This document shows, piece after piece, positions 12,715-24,721 of a DNA stretch of 64,000 nt. Within the stretch, counting starts at the first letter, position 1. Each line of letters starts with the position of its first letter. Made by a program: the position numbers and the translations under genes. Under the pieces are notes generated by a model that saw nothing but the letters and a program-made list of their open reading frames with translations, ran no database searches and was not told where the DNA came from. This DNA comes from Rotaria socialis (taxonomy: Eukaryota > Rotifera > Eurotatoria > Philodinida > Philodinidae): the NCBI GenBank assembly GCA_905331475.1, contig CAJNYU010002054.1, positions 1-64,000 on the forward strand, read 5' to 3'.

Positions 12715-15700
12715 TCAATCTCTACTGGAAGTATATCTATAAGTAATACAACCATATTCAGATATGAAAGATAGACGTTCATCTGTAACATGGAAGTTTA
12801 TAATTGGTAGGTAACGATAATTTTTCATTTAAAAACTTTACAAAATAATTTCTACTGATTAAATTAAATGTTAGCTTCAAATTCTGGGTATATAAATAAT
12901 TTTAACTGAAAATCTTGTACTTACCGAGAGATACATCTTTTGAAACACGCTGTGTCTTTAGGTTTCGCATGGTATTAAATAGAAGTATGGCATCATCTAT
13001 TTCTTCCAAATCAATCTCATATATGTTAAGATTAAAATTTTTTGATAGATCTTTCACACGTAGACGCGTACCCGGTAATAGAATGATCTCGGTTTCATAG
13101 CTTTTACATGAATATTCTGATATATCTTTACCATTGATAATTTTGATATTCAATAAGGTCAACTTTTTACCTAAAAACGACCCAACAATTTCGTCTGGCG
13201 TTTGTGTACATGAAGTAATACCCCACCAAGTAATCATTTGTTCTTTTGGATATTTTTCATTGATTTTTGCCGTTGCGCATTGAAATACGTGTCCTCTGAC
13301 AGAAGGTAATTTTTTAAGTGCTTGCCAAAGTAATTGGAGATATTTTAGCCAATATTCCTTGACAATACTTTGATCGTCAGATCTCAATGCTTGGTTAAGA
13401 ATACGACTGAAACTTGTTTCATTCACCTGCATCGTGTATAAATATATAGCTGCTGACTCATCAATGTTTAGGATGCTTCGGGAGCTTTTATTGGCACGGA
13501 GTTTAGCTTTTCGTATATTTTCATCCAAATTTGCAACAATATTTCGTGCTGGATCTAAGGCTTCTTCCAGTGTGACACTATCACGTTTTTGATAATTCTC
13601 GATAGGTTTTATTACCTTATTTTCGCAGTCAACATCGGTGAGCCGATCAACTAAAGTACAGTGGTGGCCTATGACAAAAAATATGATGATGTTAATTAAT
13701 TTTAATTTTCTACAAGACAAAAAAGGACGGAACATTCGTAGCATCTGTTCGAACTTAAATCTAACCCTATGAAAACATCGGTATAAAAATCTGCGTACCA
13801 GATCTTATATCTGTCACATTTCGATCATTCGTATACTTTGATTTCGATGCTGATCCATTTTTCGTATGCTCTTCATTCGATTTTGTTGAAACGGAGCTTT
13901 TATTAGCATCATGTGTTGAATTCGACGTGGAAGGACCTAAATTAAGAAGTGAATATCGTTAGCAATATTATATTTGATGTAATGAATAGGAATTTGTCAA
14001 AATAGAAAAAAAAGTTGCCTCAATAGTTCAATTCATTTAGAATTTAAACAACCTCTACTCTCTGGATTCAAGCGCTGAAAGAACTTATACGAGTTGCTAT
14101 CCTTCCTAGTGGCACATAAGAATGTGTTTTTGATTGTCAATTATAAGCATGTAATTGTAGAAGGTGAAGAGCTTGTCTTATTAGAAAAATGAAAATTATT
14201 TAGATTATGATAAGTATTACTTACTAGACCGATCAGAATTTGATGAAACCTGTGGTTTTGAAGCGGATTGTGCGACTTCTTCATGTGTTTTCACAGCTAT
14301 CTCGTCTAACTCCACGAAAATTATATTATTTCGATTTAAATATTTTCCCATCCGCTTTACAATCAGAGTAGTTCCAGGCATCAAAATAACTTCCTCTGTA
14401 ATTGAATCTAGTGTGAAATTCGATAGATCTTTGCCATTGATAGCATTGATCTTGACCAGTGTTCCACTTTCGCCGACGCAACATTTAAGGATTAAATCAA
14501 CAGATTTTGAACACGAGCTGATACCTTGCCAAATGATGGTTTGACCATTTTTGAAATTGCTTCCTATATTGGTGTTTTTACCACGCCAGCATTCTCCCTT
14601 AAATAAGGGTAAGCGTTGTACTCCAGCACGAAATAGCTGCAGGTAAGGAAGCCAATGTTTTATCGTATCTTGACGGTCAGATTTCAGTGCTTCATTAAGT
14701 AATTTACACAATGATTCGCTGCCCCACTCCATAGTGTATATCCTTAAAGCATTCATCTCTTCGGAACTGTCACCATGGATCTGGTTTACTTGTTGTAAGA
14801 GAATATCCAAGTGTTGAATTTTTTTTGGTATGGAGCTAATTGCAGTGCCCAGTGTTAGATTAGAAGATATTGGATTTTGGTAAATTGGTTTCATTTCTTT
14901 GGTCTCATAATCAATCATTTGAAATCGACTCCATTTGTAAATAGGCTCTAAATAGTTTCGTTTCGGATGTAGTTGAGCTTATGTAAATATCGATAATACT
15001 TTCAATAAGCCTCATCGTAGAAGTTCGGAAAAAATATCGATCCTGCATTACGTAAGTAAACTAATAAATGAGTGGTGTTACTTCTATGAAAGGTACATAT
15101 ATTGATTTATTATGAAGGCTCTGTAGGTTACTTGAAATAATCGAATCAATTTAGATTCAATATCAAATTACAGAGCCATTCTACCATTAGATGTTTACAC
15201 TTATTTAAATACAGTATTCAGTCGGCATATTGTACTTTGAAAACAGTATGATCAAAGGCTATGCGTCCGTAATGAAATTTCGAATATCTTCTATTTTTAT
15301 TCAATTTTGTGCAAATACTATCGGATAGCTCTAAGCTGAAAGGGGATGTCCCCAATTCGGTCCTAATTGGAAAAATGTTCTCTCAATTGGGTCCTATCTT
15401 AATCAGGCCCTATCTCAGTTGGGTCCTACCCTAGTTCGGTCCCGTAATTATTTCTCATTTCTATTTTAATAATATTAATGAAAATAATTCATGATTATAT
15501 ATCAAAGAGAAGAGAATAATTTATATCATAAAGAATAACAAGACAATTAAAAAATCTAGTAACATATAGAACTTATAGACATCAATATTAATTTTAAAAA
15601 ATTGTTGTTTTACTACTTCTTGACTAATTTTGCTTTAACAGCTTCAACCAATCATAATTTCAAAATGAAATTTTTAGATTTAAATAGGGTGGGTATGAAC

Positions 15701-17141
15701 ATTACGGTAGGCTTATTATATTTATATTTATAAATCACGAATACACTGACAGGGACCGAAATTGAGATAGGACCGAACTGGAGTAGGACCCAACTGAGAT
15801 AGGACCTGATTGAGATAGGACCCAATTGAGAGAACATATTTTCAATTAGGACCGAATCAGGATACGACCAGCTGAAAGTGCACAGAAGAACGAGGAAATT
15901 TTCCTTGTTCTGTGTATGGGTAAAAAGTCAATCACTAGCTACCTTCATAGATTACTGCATCCAATATTCCTCATGATTGCAAGTATCTGTTTTAACTTTC
16001 AATTTTTAAATGAAGTATTTTAATAAAAATCCCCTCTTGTTGATTTTACCCTACAAAAAGCGTTCGAGTATCGTGCTGAATTTTCTCTCTTATCCTGAAA
16101 AAAGTATTATCTGTCCGTATATCAGATGAAAATGTTTTAGATATTCTATGAAGTGTTCTCATGCCAAGACTTAGTCATATTTAGCATTATTACTTCTGGT
16201 GAGTTATTTTGTTTATGAAGTTTCCATAAAAACAAACTACTCTTGAAAGGGAAGCTATTATATTTTGCACTTAGTTAAACGCTTAGGATAAAAAATTTTA
16301 TTCAATAGTTAGAAAAAAAGACTTAACAGCTGTGTTTCAATCAGTTCGATCCCTTTTCAGCATCTAATCTAGAAGTAAAATAGCGATACTTACCAGAGTG
16401 TTTGTATTCAAATTGACTTTCTGATTTCAATTGATTCGATGCAGCGATTTTGCTTTGTTCAGTGCCTCGCTCTTGTAAACTTACAAATATTAACTTGCCA
16501 TTTTTCTGATCTCGGTCAATATTCGTCACTTCTAGACGAGTTCCTGGCATTAGAAGTATTTCTTTCTGATTTTCATTAGCCGAATATTTAGAAATATCTT
16601 TGCCATGAATAGAATGGATCGCAAATATAACTACCCCTTGATTAGTGCACTTGTTTATAATGAAGTTGGGATCTTTTGAACAGAAACTTATTCCAGACCA
16701 AGTAACGTATTTTTCCTTTTCTATCTGATTTAATATATCAGCTTTACCGATTCTCCAACATTGTCCTTTAAAATCAGGCAATTTTTGAGCTGCAGAGTAA
16801 AGTATACGAAGAAACGGCAACCATATTCGGGGCGCTTTTTCGTCTTCAGAGCACAAAGCTCTATTTAACAGCATGCATATACTCTCTCGATCAATTTCTC
16901 TTGTGAATATTTGCAAAGCAGCACATTCGTCGTAGGTTAGTTCACCAAGGGCTTTGCCACTAAAATGCTCTTCGGCATCTTTCAAATAAATCTCTATCTT
17001 ATGAACATGGTGTAATGCTCGCTGAAGAGCTTGTGTTACACTCTGAAGCCTATCAGTTGTTTTTAACTCATCGATAAGCAAAACATTTTTATTTTGCCAT
17101 TCCACTTGTATAAATCGATCATATGCATTGTTTGTAGCCAT
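12715..17141 (-). CDS. Multi-domain arginine ADP-ribosyltransferase-like protein (three ART domains)
   Basis: Exons on the minus strand: 17141-16394, 14947-14225, 13936-13799, 13668-12925 and tentatively 12782-12715, all in phase 1 (806 aa). Each large exon encodes one ART domain of ~240 residues. The R-S-E residues show it: CWR in domains 1 and 2 (FQC in domain 3), an ISxC/ITSC serine block after a conserved Trp, and a catalytic Glu five residues before PGT (QKE, TEE, ETE). The third exon is a Ser/Thr/Asn-rich linker of 46 codons. GTAAGT donors end all three domain exons and the linker exon uses GTACGC. Linkage of domains 2, linker and 3 is strong because no stop lies between and the phases match. 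Linkage of domain 1 across the 1446-nt intron and the last short exon are weaker. There is no signal peptide, so the protein is probably cytosolic. Three separate genes remain possible. Confidence 0.7.
15343..15869. mobile_element. Foldback/Mutator-like MITE, 527 bp, 9-bp target duplication
   Basis: Flanked by identical 9-bp direct repeats AGCTGAAAG (15334-15342 and 15870-15878). The two ends are inverted copies of about 100 bp, both reading outward-in as TTCGGTCCTAATTG, then ATGTTCTCTCAATTGGGTCC and so on. Each arm is itself built of a degenerate 16-17 bp tandem unit around GGTCCTATCTCAATT. The ~300-bp centre is AT-rich without a gene. The 9-bp duplication fits Mutator-like elements. It sits in the intron between the first and second ART exons. 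Confidence 0.75.
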
Positions 17142-17639
17142 TGTAAGTCAACAAAAATAATCAAATCTAGAAAAAAAACTTAAGGGAAATATCTAAGTAT
17201 CTCTTACGAGCGTTTTACATTATTTAAAAAAGTTTACTGTTATCTTTCAAATGGTGGTATACACAGAAGGATAAAGTAATAGAAAATATTCCCATTTGTA
17301 AAAGTTGTTTAGCATATTCAAGAATCACGTGGCCGTTTGAAGCAAACAACGGCTTTCTTTCATCTCTTTGCATACAAGAGTGCCTTATTTATTTGCTTTT
17401 GTAGGAAGAAGAGAAAGATTCTCTTCTACCGACTTATTTTCTATGACACAACTAACATCGATATATTGAGATAAATAAAATTACTAAACTATATAAAACA
17501 TTTAAAAAAAACCAACCACAGTAATCCTCTATGCTGAAACCATCTGATGCGTGGGTATTAATAGTTTATTCATAGACATTCTCCTACCCTCTCAATATAT
17601 ATTGATGTACCATCATCATCAAATATTATATATTCAGTC

Positions 17640-18160
17640 ATTTCTCATGTATTTTGCTGAAGTCTTTCATCGATTTACTTTGACGCTTAAATAGTGATGA
17701 TTGATTTAAAAATAAAGCAAAATCTTTCTCATCAATTTTTCAGTCATTTTTTATCATGAGTCTATCAGAAATCATTCGATTCTGTACACAATGTAATTCT
17801 ATACCATAAATACATTTTATTCGGTGTATATATGCCAGTCATTGTCGTCGCTATACCGTACCAATAGATTCCTTTAACCATTGACATTTTTTCGATTGGA
17901 GAAAATAATAATTTACGATAGAGTGGCCATATATTCAAAGTATTCCTATTCGGATTTCTTAATGTTAGGTTCAGTATTTGACTGGCAGTTGACTCATGAT
18001 ACGATGCCATCATGTGCAAATGGATAGTTACCAGTTTATCATATGTCAAAAGATTTGAAGTGTAAGATGCCGAATTAACTCTACAGTTTGATCAATTTTT
18101 ACACCTGTACGTTGTTTGTAATCATCGAAGATCGACAACCGGGATAGGTTCCATTCGATA
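17640..18160 (-). pseudogene. Broken fourth ADP-ribosyltransferase copy
   Basis: An open frame at 18049-17765 matches the middle of the neighbouring ART domains: LTYDKL aligns with LTYDEC, and the block ending GIYWYGIA aligns with GQCWRIGKA, so the catalytic Arg position is Tyr. The WYRITLCTESNDF block then ends in a stop where the others continue. Upstream, a different frame at about 18160-18070 reads NIEWNLSRLSIFDDYKQRTG, matching the N-terminal part of the domain, with a deletion of ~20 codons and a frame change between. Downstream, a third frame at about 17672-17645 reads KDFSKIHEK, matching the conserved GKDISKY block, followed by stops where ExE should be. No functional enzyme could result. 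Confidence 0.7.
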
Positions 18161-18466
18161 TTATTTTGTATCTAAGATATGTATATTCAGAAGAATTCTT
18201 AATTAAACTACTCTATTAAATTTACAAACGTTGAATTTTCTCAATATTCAACAAAGGCTATTTACAAGCTGTTTTTCCATTCGTATAGAGCTATTTGGCA
18301 TCAATGATTGAGAAATCGGGGAGCTCTTTTAATATCTTTCTTTCATAGAGTAGATCAATGATTTTCAGTCAGTAATATTTCTCCGTTGAAATATTTTATT
18401 GTGAAACACGACCTGAAAGGAGTGTTGAAGTATTTAGGGTAGAAATTTTACACCCATCCCCCCTCC

Positions 18467-18760
18467 CACACAGACTGTTACCGGCAGGTAATCATCTGTC
18501 GGTAACGGTCTGTGTTGGGTAAATGTTGTCCATCGCAGATCATTACAATGAGGTGATTTATCCATCACAGAGCGTTACAGAGGTGCTTGGTCGAAGTCGA
18601 ACGGAAAACAATGTTGACGTGTTTAGGATACGCAGTTGGATTCCTTCCACATATATTTTAATTGATGAATTAGCTAAATACGGCATAATTAGTTAATTAT
18701 CTATAACAGACCCTAACAGATAGGCGTTGGAACCATCACAAACGGGTTAGCAAATTCAGG
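18467..18760. repeat. Hairpin plus degenerate CCATCACAG...GTTACAG repeats
   Basis: An imperfect hairpin at about 18467-18515 pairs CACAGACTGTTACCGGCAG with CTGTCGGTAACGGTCTGTG across an ATCAT-type loop. Four looser copies of the same sense (CCATCGCAGATCATTACA, CCATCACAGAGCGTTACAG, ACAGACCCTAACAG, CCATCACAAACGGGTTAG) follow within 300 bp. It is richer in GC than its surroundings. It is probably a decayed mobile-element or satellite fragment; no target duplication was found. Confidence 0.4.
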
Positions 18761-19205
18761 GTGGATAGAGTGGAGCACTAATGATATAGTTTGATGAATA
18801 GTAGTGGACGTCTTCGTACGGTCAAGGAACACATAATGCTACAATATCAGCAAACTTATGACCTACTTGCATTTTTCACTTGTAGGTGGTGCATTAAAGT
18901 ATAATGAAAGAAAAAGTTCAGAAATATATAGAATAATTTGTTGTTCTGGTCAAAATTAACATTTACATCGTGTTTCACATTTTAGTCCCGAAGGGATTTC
19001 GTGAACAGCTTTTTTTGTTAACTTGAATAAAATTTAAAAAGATTTGTTCTTGAAATCTTTGTTTTCTATTCATTAAAAAAAATTCGAATTTCATCCAAGC
19101 TCATGTTAGTCGAACTCAGAACTCCGCTTTAGTCTGGACGCAATTAGAATTCCAACTTTGACTAGACGAATTCTGAATCAGGCTGTATTCTAGCTTCGGC
19201 CATAG

Positions 19206-19222
19206 TATATATATATATATAT
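19206..19222. repeat. TA microsatellite
   Basis: Uninterrupted alternating TA for about 17 bases. Confidence 0.8.
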
Positions 19223-19986
19223 GGTTACAGCTACGTAATTCTTTCGATCTATTGATTTTGTTGCTGGCAAAAAATTAATCGAAATACTAATTTTTTCTAT
19301 TGAAGAATGCCATAAATATTAATTATTCTTTTCTGAAAATACAACTGTTCATACTGAAATTATTATGATGTTAACTCATTGAAAAAATTCAGTCAGAAAG
19401 CAAAAATAATGCAAGTATTTTATGAAATACAAGTAATAATCAACTGTCAACAACATATTATACCTCTCGAGAGAGTGAAATCGAAAAAATGGATGGAAAA
19501 AAGACGCAAAGTTAAATATCATCGGTATTCGCTAGTTATTTTAAAAGAGGCTTGGATTTATTTGATAAAAAAAATGATTATTTCACCATAACATATATTT
19601 AATTGTTTTCAAAGATTCATCTGTGCATCATGAAAAAATTTTAATTTCTGGTTTATTTTAAAACCTACGAAAAACAAGTTATTAAAACATATAATTACAG
19701 CAACCTAAATTGATTTGATCTCATGACTACCGAAATTAGAATGTCATGCTTAAAAACAATATTTTTCTTATCTTTCTTCATAATATCAACGTAATCATCT
19801 CATAGATGCGCCTTATTTTATTACAGGTAAAGGAATCACGGTATAAAATCTCTAAATTAATCTATATTCGTATCTTCTATTACCTTTTTTTTTCTTAACT
19901 AATTAATCATACAACCATGTCGCCTGCATATGTACCAGTAAATATTTTGCTTTCGAAATATATTGCGTATCAAAATTATTTTAGCA

Positions 19987-22900
19987 ATGAAGATGACATC
20001 AATCAATGATGATTCAAGTTCTAATTTTGGATCTTCAATAATTTCAGACACATACGATTGTTTTATTGATGTTCCTGGTGGTGAAAAACAATCTAGAGTA
20101 CTAAAGAATGAACGAAGACAAGTCAAAACAAGTTGTGAGTCAAAACCACATGAAAGATCTCATAAAAATGGATCAACATCATCTTATGAAAGTCATACTT
20201 CCCTAGGATCTACCGGTAGTAATAGTGAATCAAAAGCACATTCCTTAACACTAACGATTGCACAAGCTGAAGATTTTCGTAAGCGTATCGAAATCCAATA
20301 TGATATATTACAAAGAAGTGAAGCAGTTTATTGTTATTATATATACGATCGATCTGCTAGTTTACGTGCACGTGAAAAACTTCAAGATGCCACTGATGGT
20401 AAATTGAATTATCAAATTAATTTTTAAAAATTGTTTTTATGTGTGTACATAGGAACATTCTTCATTCGAGCAGCTGAAGAGAGTAAACGAACTTCAAATG
20501 TTGAATATTTTCTTAATTTTGTTTGTCACAAACAAGTTGTCGAAGTGCCCATATGTTGCGATAAAGCACGTAGAGCATTCTGGTTTCTCTCCGGTGAGTA
20601 TAGATATAGATCGTTAGACGTGAATTTCTTAGAGTATAGAAATTTCCTTACAGGAAAAATTGGACACGAAAAATCATTAGTATAGTAATTGTTTACTACG
20701 AAGTAAAATTAACGTAGAATATTGAATGCAAGTAGACATCTTTGGAGATATAACTATATATAACATTGCGTCATTAAAAATAACTAATCGTTCAAAATTT
20801 GATACCATTACTCAAATTGACGAGTGCTGCGAAATTATCACATTGTCAACTAAATAGACTTGAGAGTCAAATCTCTACATAATTTGAAACATGAAATTGC
20901 ATACAAAACTAATTATTGAATTTTATATATCTGAAAATGGCAGATGATCAAATATTTCATTTTCGTCAAAGAAAATTAATCAGCCTACATGAAATTCTTT
21001 TGGATAATATCTCGATTTTTTTAAAACTATCACAAATTTCCTTAAATCTTGGAAAACAGTACGCTTCAATTACAGCTCATTATTAGCTCTTGTTTATTAT
21101 TATCTCTCCATAGGATATGGTCATGGATCTGAAGTAAAACGTGAATATACCGGAATCGATGTACTTGTTCAACATAAAAAAGAAAATATTTTTCACGAAT
21201 TACAGTATCCATTTCGAATATCCTTGTATAAACCTATAGATCCATCGATTTCAGAATGTATCCCACTACCCGATGAAGTTCGTGGAATGGGTTCTCAAAG
21301 TACCATTCTTCATGAATTAGCTGTCAAAGGCCTGTCATCCTATTTCAATGAACTTATTCGAATATCAAGAAATGATCTTCATCCTCTGCAAAAGAAAGCT
21401 TTGTGCATAGTAAATAAGATCAATGGAAAAAATAAACAAGGTCACACACCATTAATATTAGCTATTAATGCTAAAAAATATGAATTTGTGGAACTTCTTC
21501 TTGATCACAAAGCTGATGTGAATATAAATGATTCCGATGGTTTTTCACCATTACACCATGCATGCCGACAAGGTCATCCTAGAATATTGAAAAAATTAAT
21601 TGATCGACATGCCGATCCACATTATTTTAATCCAAGGTAATGATTTTGTTTTTCGATATTTTCTTTAAATATGTGTATATAGAGAAAATCCAGATGGTAG
21701 TCATCAATCGAATCTAGCAGCATTTCATAATTTGGCGTAAATTTCATTGATAATTTTCTCGTCATGTTAACTTATCTATTTTTAATGTTTAGAATGTCAA
21801 ATGGGGTAACACAGAAAAATATTAGGCAATGTGCAATGTTGCTAGTCGAACATGGTTGTCCTCTGATACCTTTAACGCGTGAAGGGAAAACTCCGTTTGA
21901 TATTGCTCAAATGTACCAAAATAATGCATATGAATGTATAAAGATGCTCTGCAATAGATATCAATTCAATTATTTAAATCCTATAGAAGTATCATCTCGA
22001 AACGAGGCTAAAACTATTTTGAACGATTTAGCATGTCCCAATTGGATTGGAAAGATTCGATTACATATTAAAAAAGCTGATAATAGAGATTGCTTTAAAA
22101 ATGAAGGTCTTTTCTTATTATATAAAACAAAACAAACTAAAAGCAAACCTACTGGAGAACTTGGTTTATGTGTTCATCATAATGGACAAGTGTTTGTTTA
22201 TATTATCACACAAAAACATAGCTGTATCATTAAAGATTCAACAAATCTATCAGACAACATTTTTTATAAATACTCATTGATAACCGACACGATAAAAGAT
22301 GATCAAGCACAGACAGTAGTCTTTCAGTCATGCGAAGAATTAGTCTACAATCATACTAAACGCAAGGGTACCTTACCAACTTTATTGGAAGAATTTGTTC
22401 GAAAAAATAAAGATGAAACAGAAACAATGAAAGCTAAAACATTATTACTACCAGTGAAATACCCACCGCATCCTAGGTAAGTAGCAGTATGAACTATTCA
22501 TGACATATGAAACTATTCAAAAATATAATCGAATGTCAATCAGTTTATTTCAGTTAGATATACTGTATACTATATTTGTGTTCATGTATTTTGTTTAAAA
22601 TTATACCATGAGCTTCCTTTATGATTCATCCGGTAAAAATATGCATATGATAAGAGAGAAGTATTGAGTCGAGGCAAAAATGTGTGCCATTCTAATACTG
22701 AGTATATTTCTACGTGGATAATATTGTTCAGCAGTGCCTATCAGAATTTTTTCCAAGTAGAATATTGTAGCTATAAAATTCTTTGAACGATTGAAACAAC
22801 TGAAAAAAATAAGTTCGCGGGTTTTTATCATTCAATGACTACTATACATGTGCAAATTATCTTGTCTTTAGTTATGGAATTATTCCTGAAGATCCTGAAA

Positions 22901-24033
22901 TTGAAGATGATAGAGATATTAGTTCTATTAATCATATTGATTTATTCCAAATATATTCAGCAAAAATTCTCGATGAAAAGGACAATCGACTTATATGGCT
23001 AACGAAATGTCGCGTAGATAACACAATATCTATTCCTGTTATTATCAAAGATTATCTTCCTGAAACAAATATTGATTCATACAAACAATATCGATTGAAT
23101 GAATTGAATAATTCTTCACATCACGAAACCGCTAATGTTAATGATGAATTTCCTTATGGATACAATTCTCGTAGACGTCTCGAATATAAACATGAATCAG
23201 AAATTTTACTAGAAAAGCTCAAAAATGATCCTTTCATCATTCATGCATTTATTTGTGATCATAATTTGAAAAGAGATCTACGTATATTTATGGAATATCT
23301 TCCAATGGGAAATCTACATTCATATTTAAAACGCTTAGAACAAGGATCATTGGATCCATTGATAAATGCATTTCATTGGATATATCAATTAGCACAAGCT
23401 ATGGCATTTTTATCAAACAATAAAATAGTTCATCGCGATTTAGCAGCACGAAATATTTTACTTCAGAATGAAAAGCATATAAAATTGAGTGATTTTGGTT
23501 TAGCACGTTTTGAGGATGAAAAAATTGACAAAAATGATAATATTGTACCAGCACGTTGGTCTGCACCGGAATGTTTTGATCGTACCAATGAAGTTTCATC
23601 ATTGTCAGATGTTTGGTCATTTGGTATCGTAATTTGGGAAATCTATTCATTTGGTGCTTTACCCTATGAAATCGAGACTAATAATAATTCTCAACCATTG
23701 ATTCATTTGTTAAAACGATTTTTAGTCGAACAAAACCGTCGATTATCACGACCACAACAATGTTCACAGAGTGTGTACGATTTAATGGCTCGTTGCTGGA
23801 ATGGCGATAGGCATAAGCGACCACATTTTGTTGATATAATTAATGAGCTCAATGGAGCAAATTTTGTGAAAAATTGTATAGTATCATTTACTCGTGAAGA
23901 AAGAAAAGCATGGAAAGTAACAGAAGAAGAATATATTGCGATCCGTCAACGAAATCAACACTCAGTAACGAATGACAATCACTACATAAGCGTGACAGAA
24001 CATGAAAATAATGAGGAAAATATTCTTCTTTGA
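19987..24033 (+). CDS. shark: Shark-type tyrosine kinase (SH2-ankyrin-SH2-kinase), 991 aa
   Basis: Cytoplasmic tyrosine kinase with the Drosophila Shark/Hydra HTK16 architecture. Exons: 19987-20398, 20453-20593, 21114-21636, 21683-21736, 21793-22476 and 22872-24033. Residues 1-90 are Ser-rich and disordered. The first SH2 domain (~95-230) has GTFFIRAAEES, its FLVR-type Arg being R143. Ankyrin repeats lie at ~285-435 (GHTPLILAI, GFSPLHHACRQGH, GKTPFDIAQ). A second SH2-like domain (~455-585) has FLLY where FLVR is expected, so the phosphotyrosine-binding Arg is Tyr487. The kinase domain (~620-890) has VIIK (K664), HRDLAARN (HRD 792-794), DFG 812-814 and PARWSAPE. No glycine-rich loop is recognisable, and there is no Tyr between DFG and APE. 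The family is secure; strong catalytic activity is less certain. The start follows a TTTTAG acceptor, so the more upstream in-frame ATG at 19963 was not chosen. Confidence 0.85.
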
Positions 24034-24116
24034 CAATTTTGAATTAAACATATTTAGCATACATTTTAATCGATTTCAATTTTGTTACGCTACTAATAAT
24101 TATTAGTTTTATTTAA

Positions 24117-24122
24117 AATAAA
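24117..24122 (+). terminator. Poly(A) signal of the Shark-like gene
   Basis: AATAAA about 85 bp past the stop at 24033. Confidence 0.45.
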
Positions 24123-24721
24123 ATTCAATATGCATATTTTTCCTTTTCGTCAATATTAGAAAAAAAATTCTTTTAATTTCTGTTCATAGAATTTCTCCTC
24201 TGTAGCCTCCAATTATATATAACTACGAGAATGAAAGATCGAGTTTTCGGAAGTTTAAATTCAATATAGTTTCAAACATCACCGTAACTCTATACCGAAT
24301 CAATAATGCTCGATAATCAAAGATTCGCAATGGTAACTGTTTTTCAGCGTACTTTCTATGAAATCGATTCATATTAAACATTTTAATTACTATACGAAAT
24401 TTTCAAATTGCAGCATCTTTTAACACTCATTTCCTAGCTTCTCTTGAGAACATTGACAAAACTCGAGTGTATTTGTAGCTGGTTCAAGCTAACGCTTACA
24501 TTGCCACCCTTAGTGCTTTTTCAATTTATCATTCTAAAGTCAATTTTATGCTATGCAGAATTTCCAGAAATAATAGCCACAATCAGTTGTTGTTCGATTT
24601 AATCCGTCTTTTAAGTACAAGATGTAAGAAGTACAAAAACAAACAAATTCGTGGCCTTGCCTATGTAAAAGAAGAAGTAAAACATCAACAATGTGAATAA
24701 AAAAGCGACCATGGAATAATA

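Larger units (their letters stand above)
18161..19986. other. Intergenic stretch between ART cluster and Shark-like kinase
   Basis: Contains the degenerate repeat region at 18467-18760 and a TA microsatellite at 19206-19222. An open frame at 19379-19591 is Lys/Ile-rich and looks like chance. An AG acceptor right before 19985 suggests that the 5' UTR of the kinase gene is spliced and that an upstream non-coding exon lies in this stretch. Confidence 0.4.

Noticed and set aside
19379-19591. Plus-strand open frame of 70 codons
   Set aside because: Lys/Ile-rich, with no splice context and no family resemblance.
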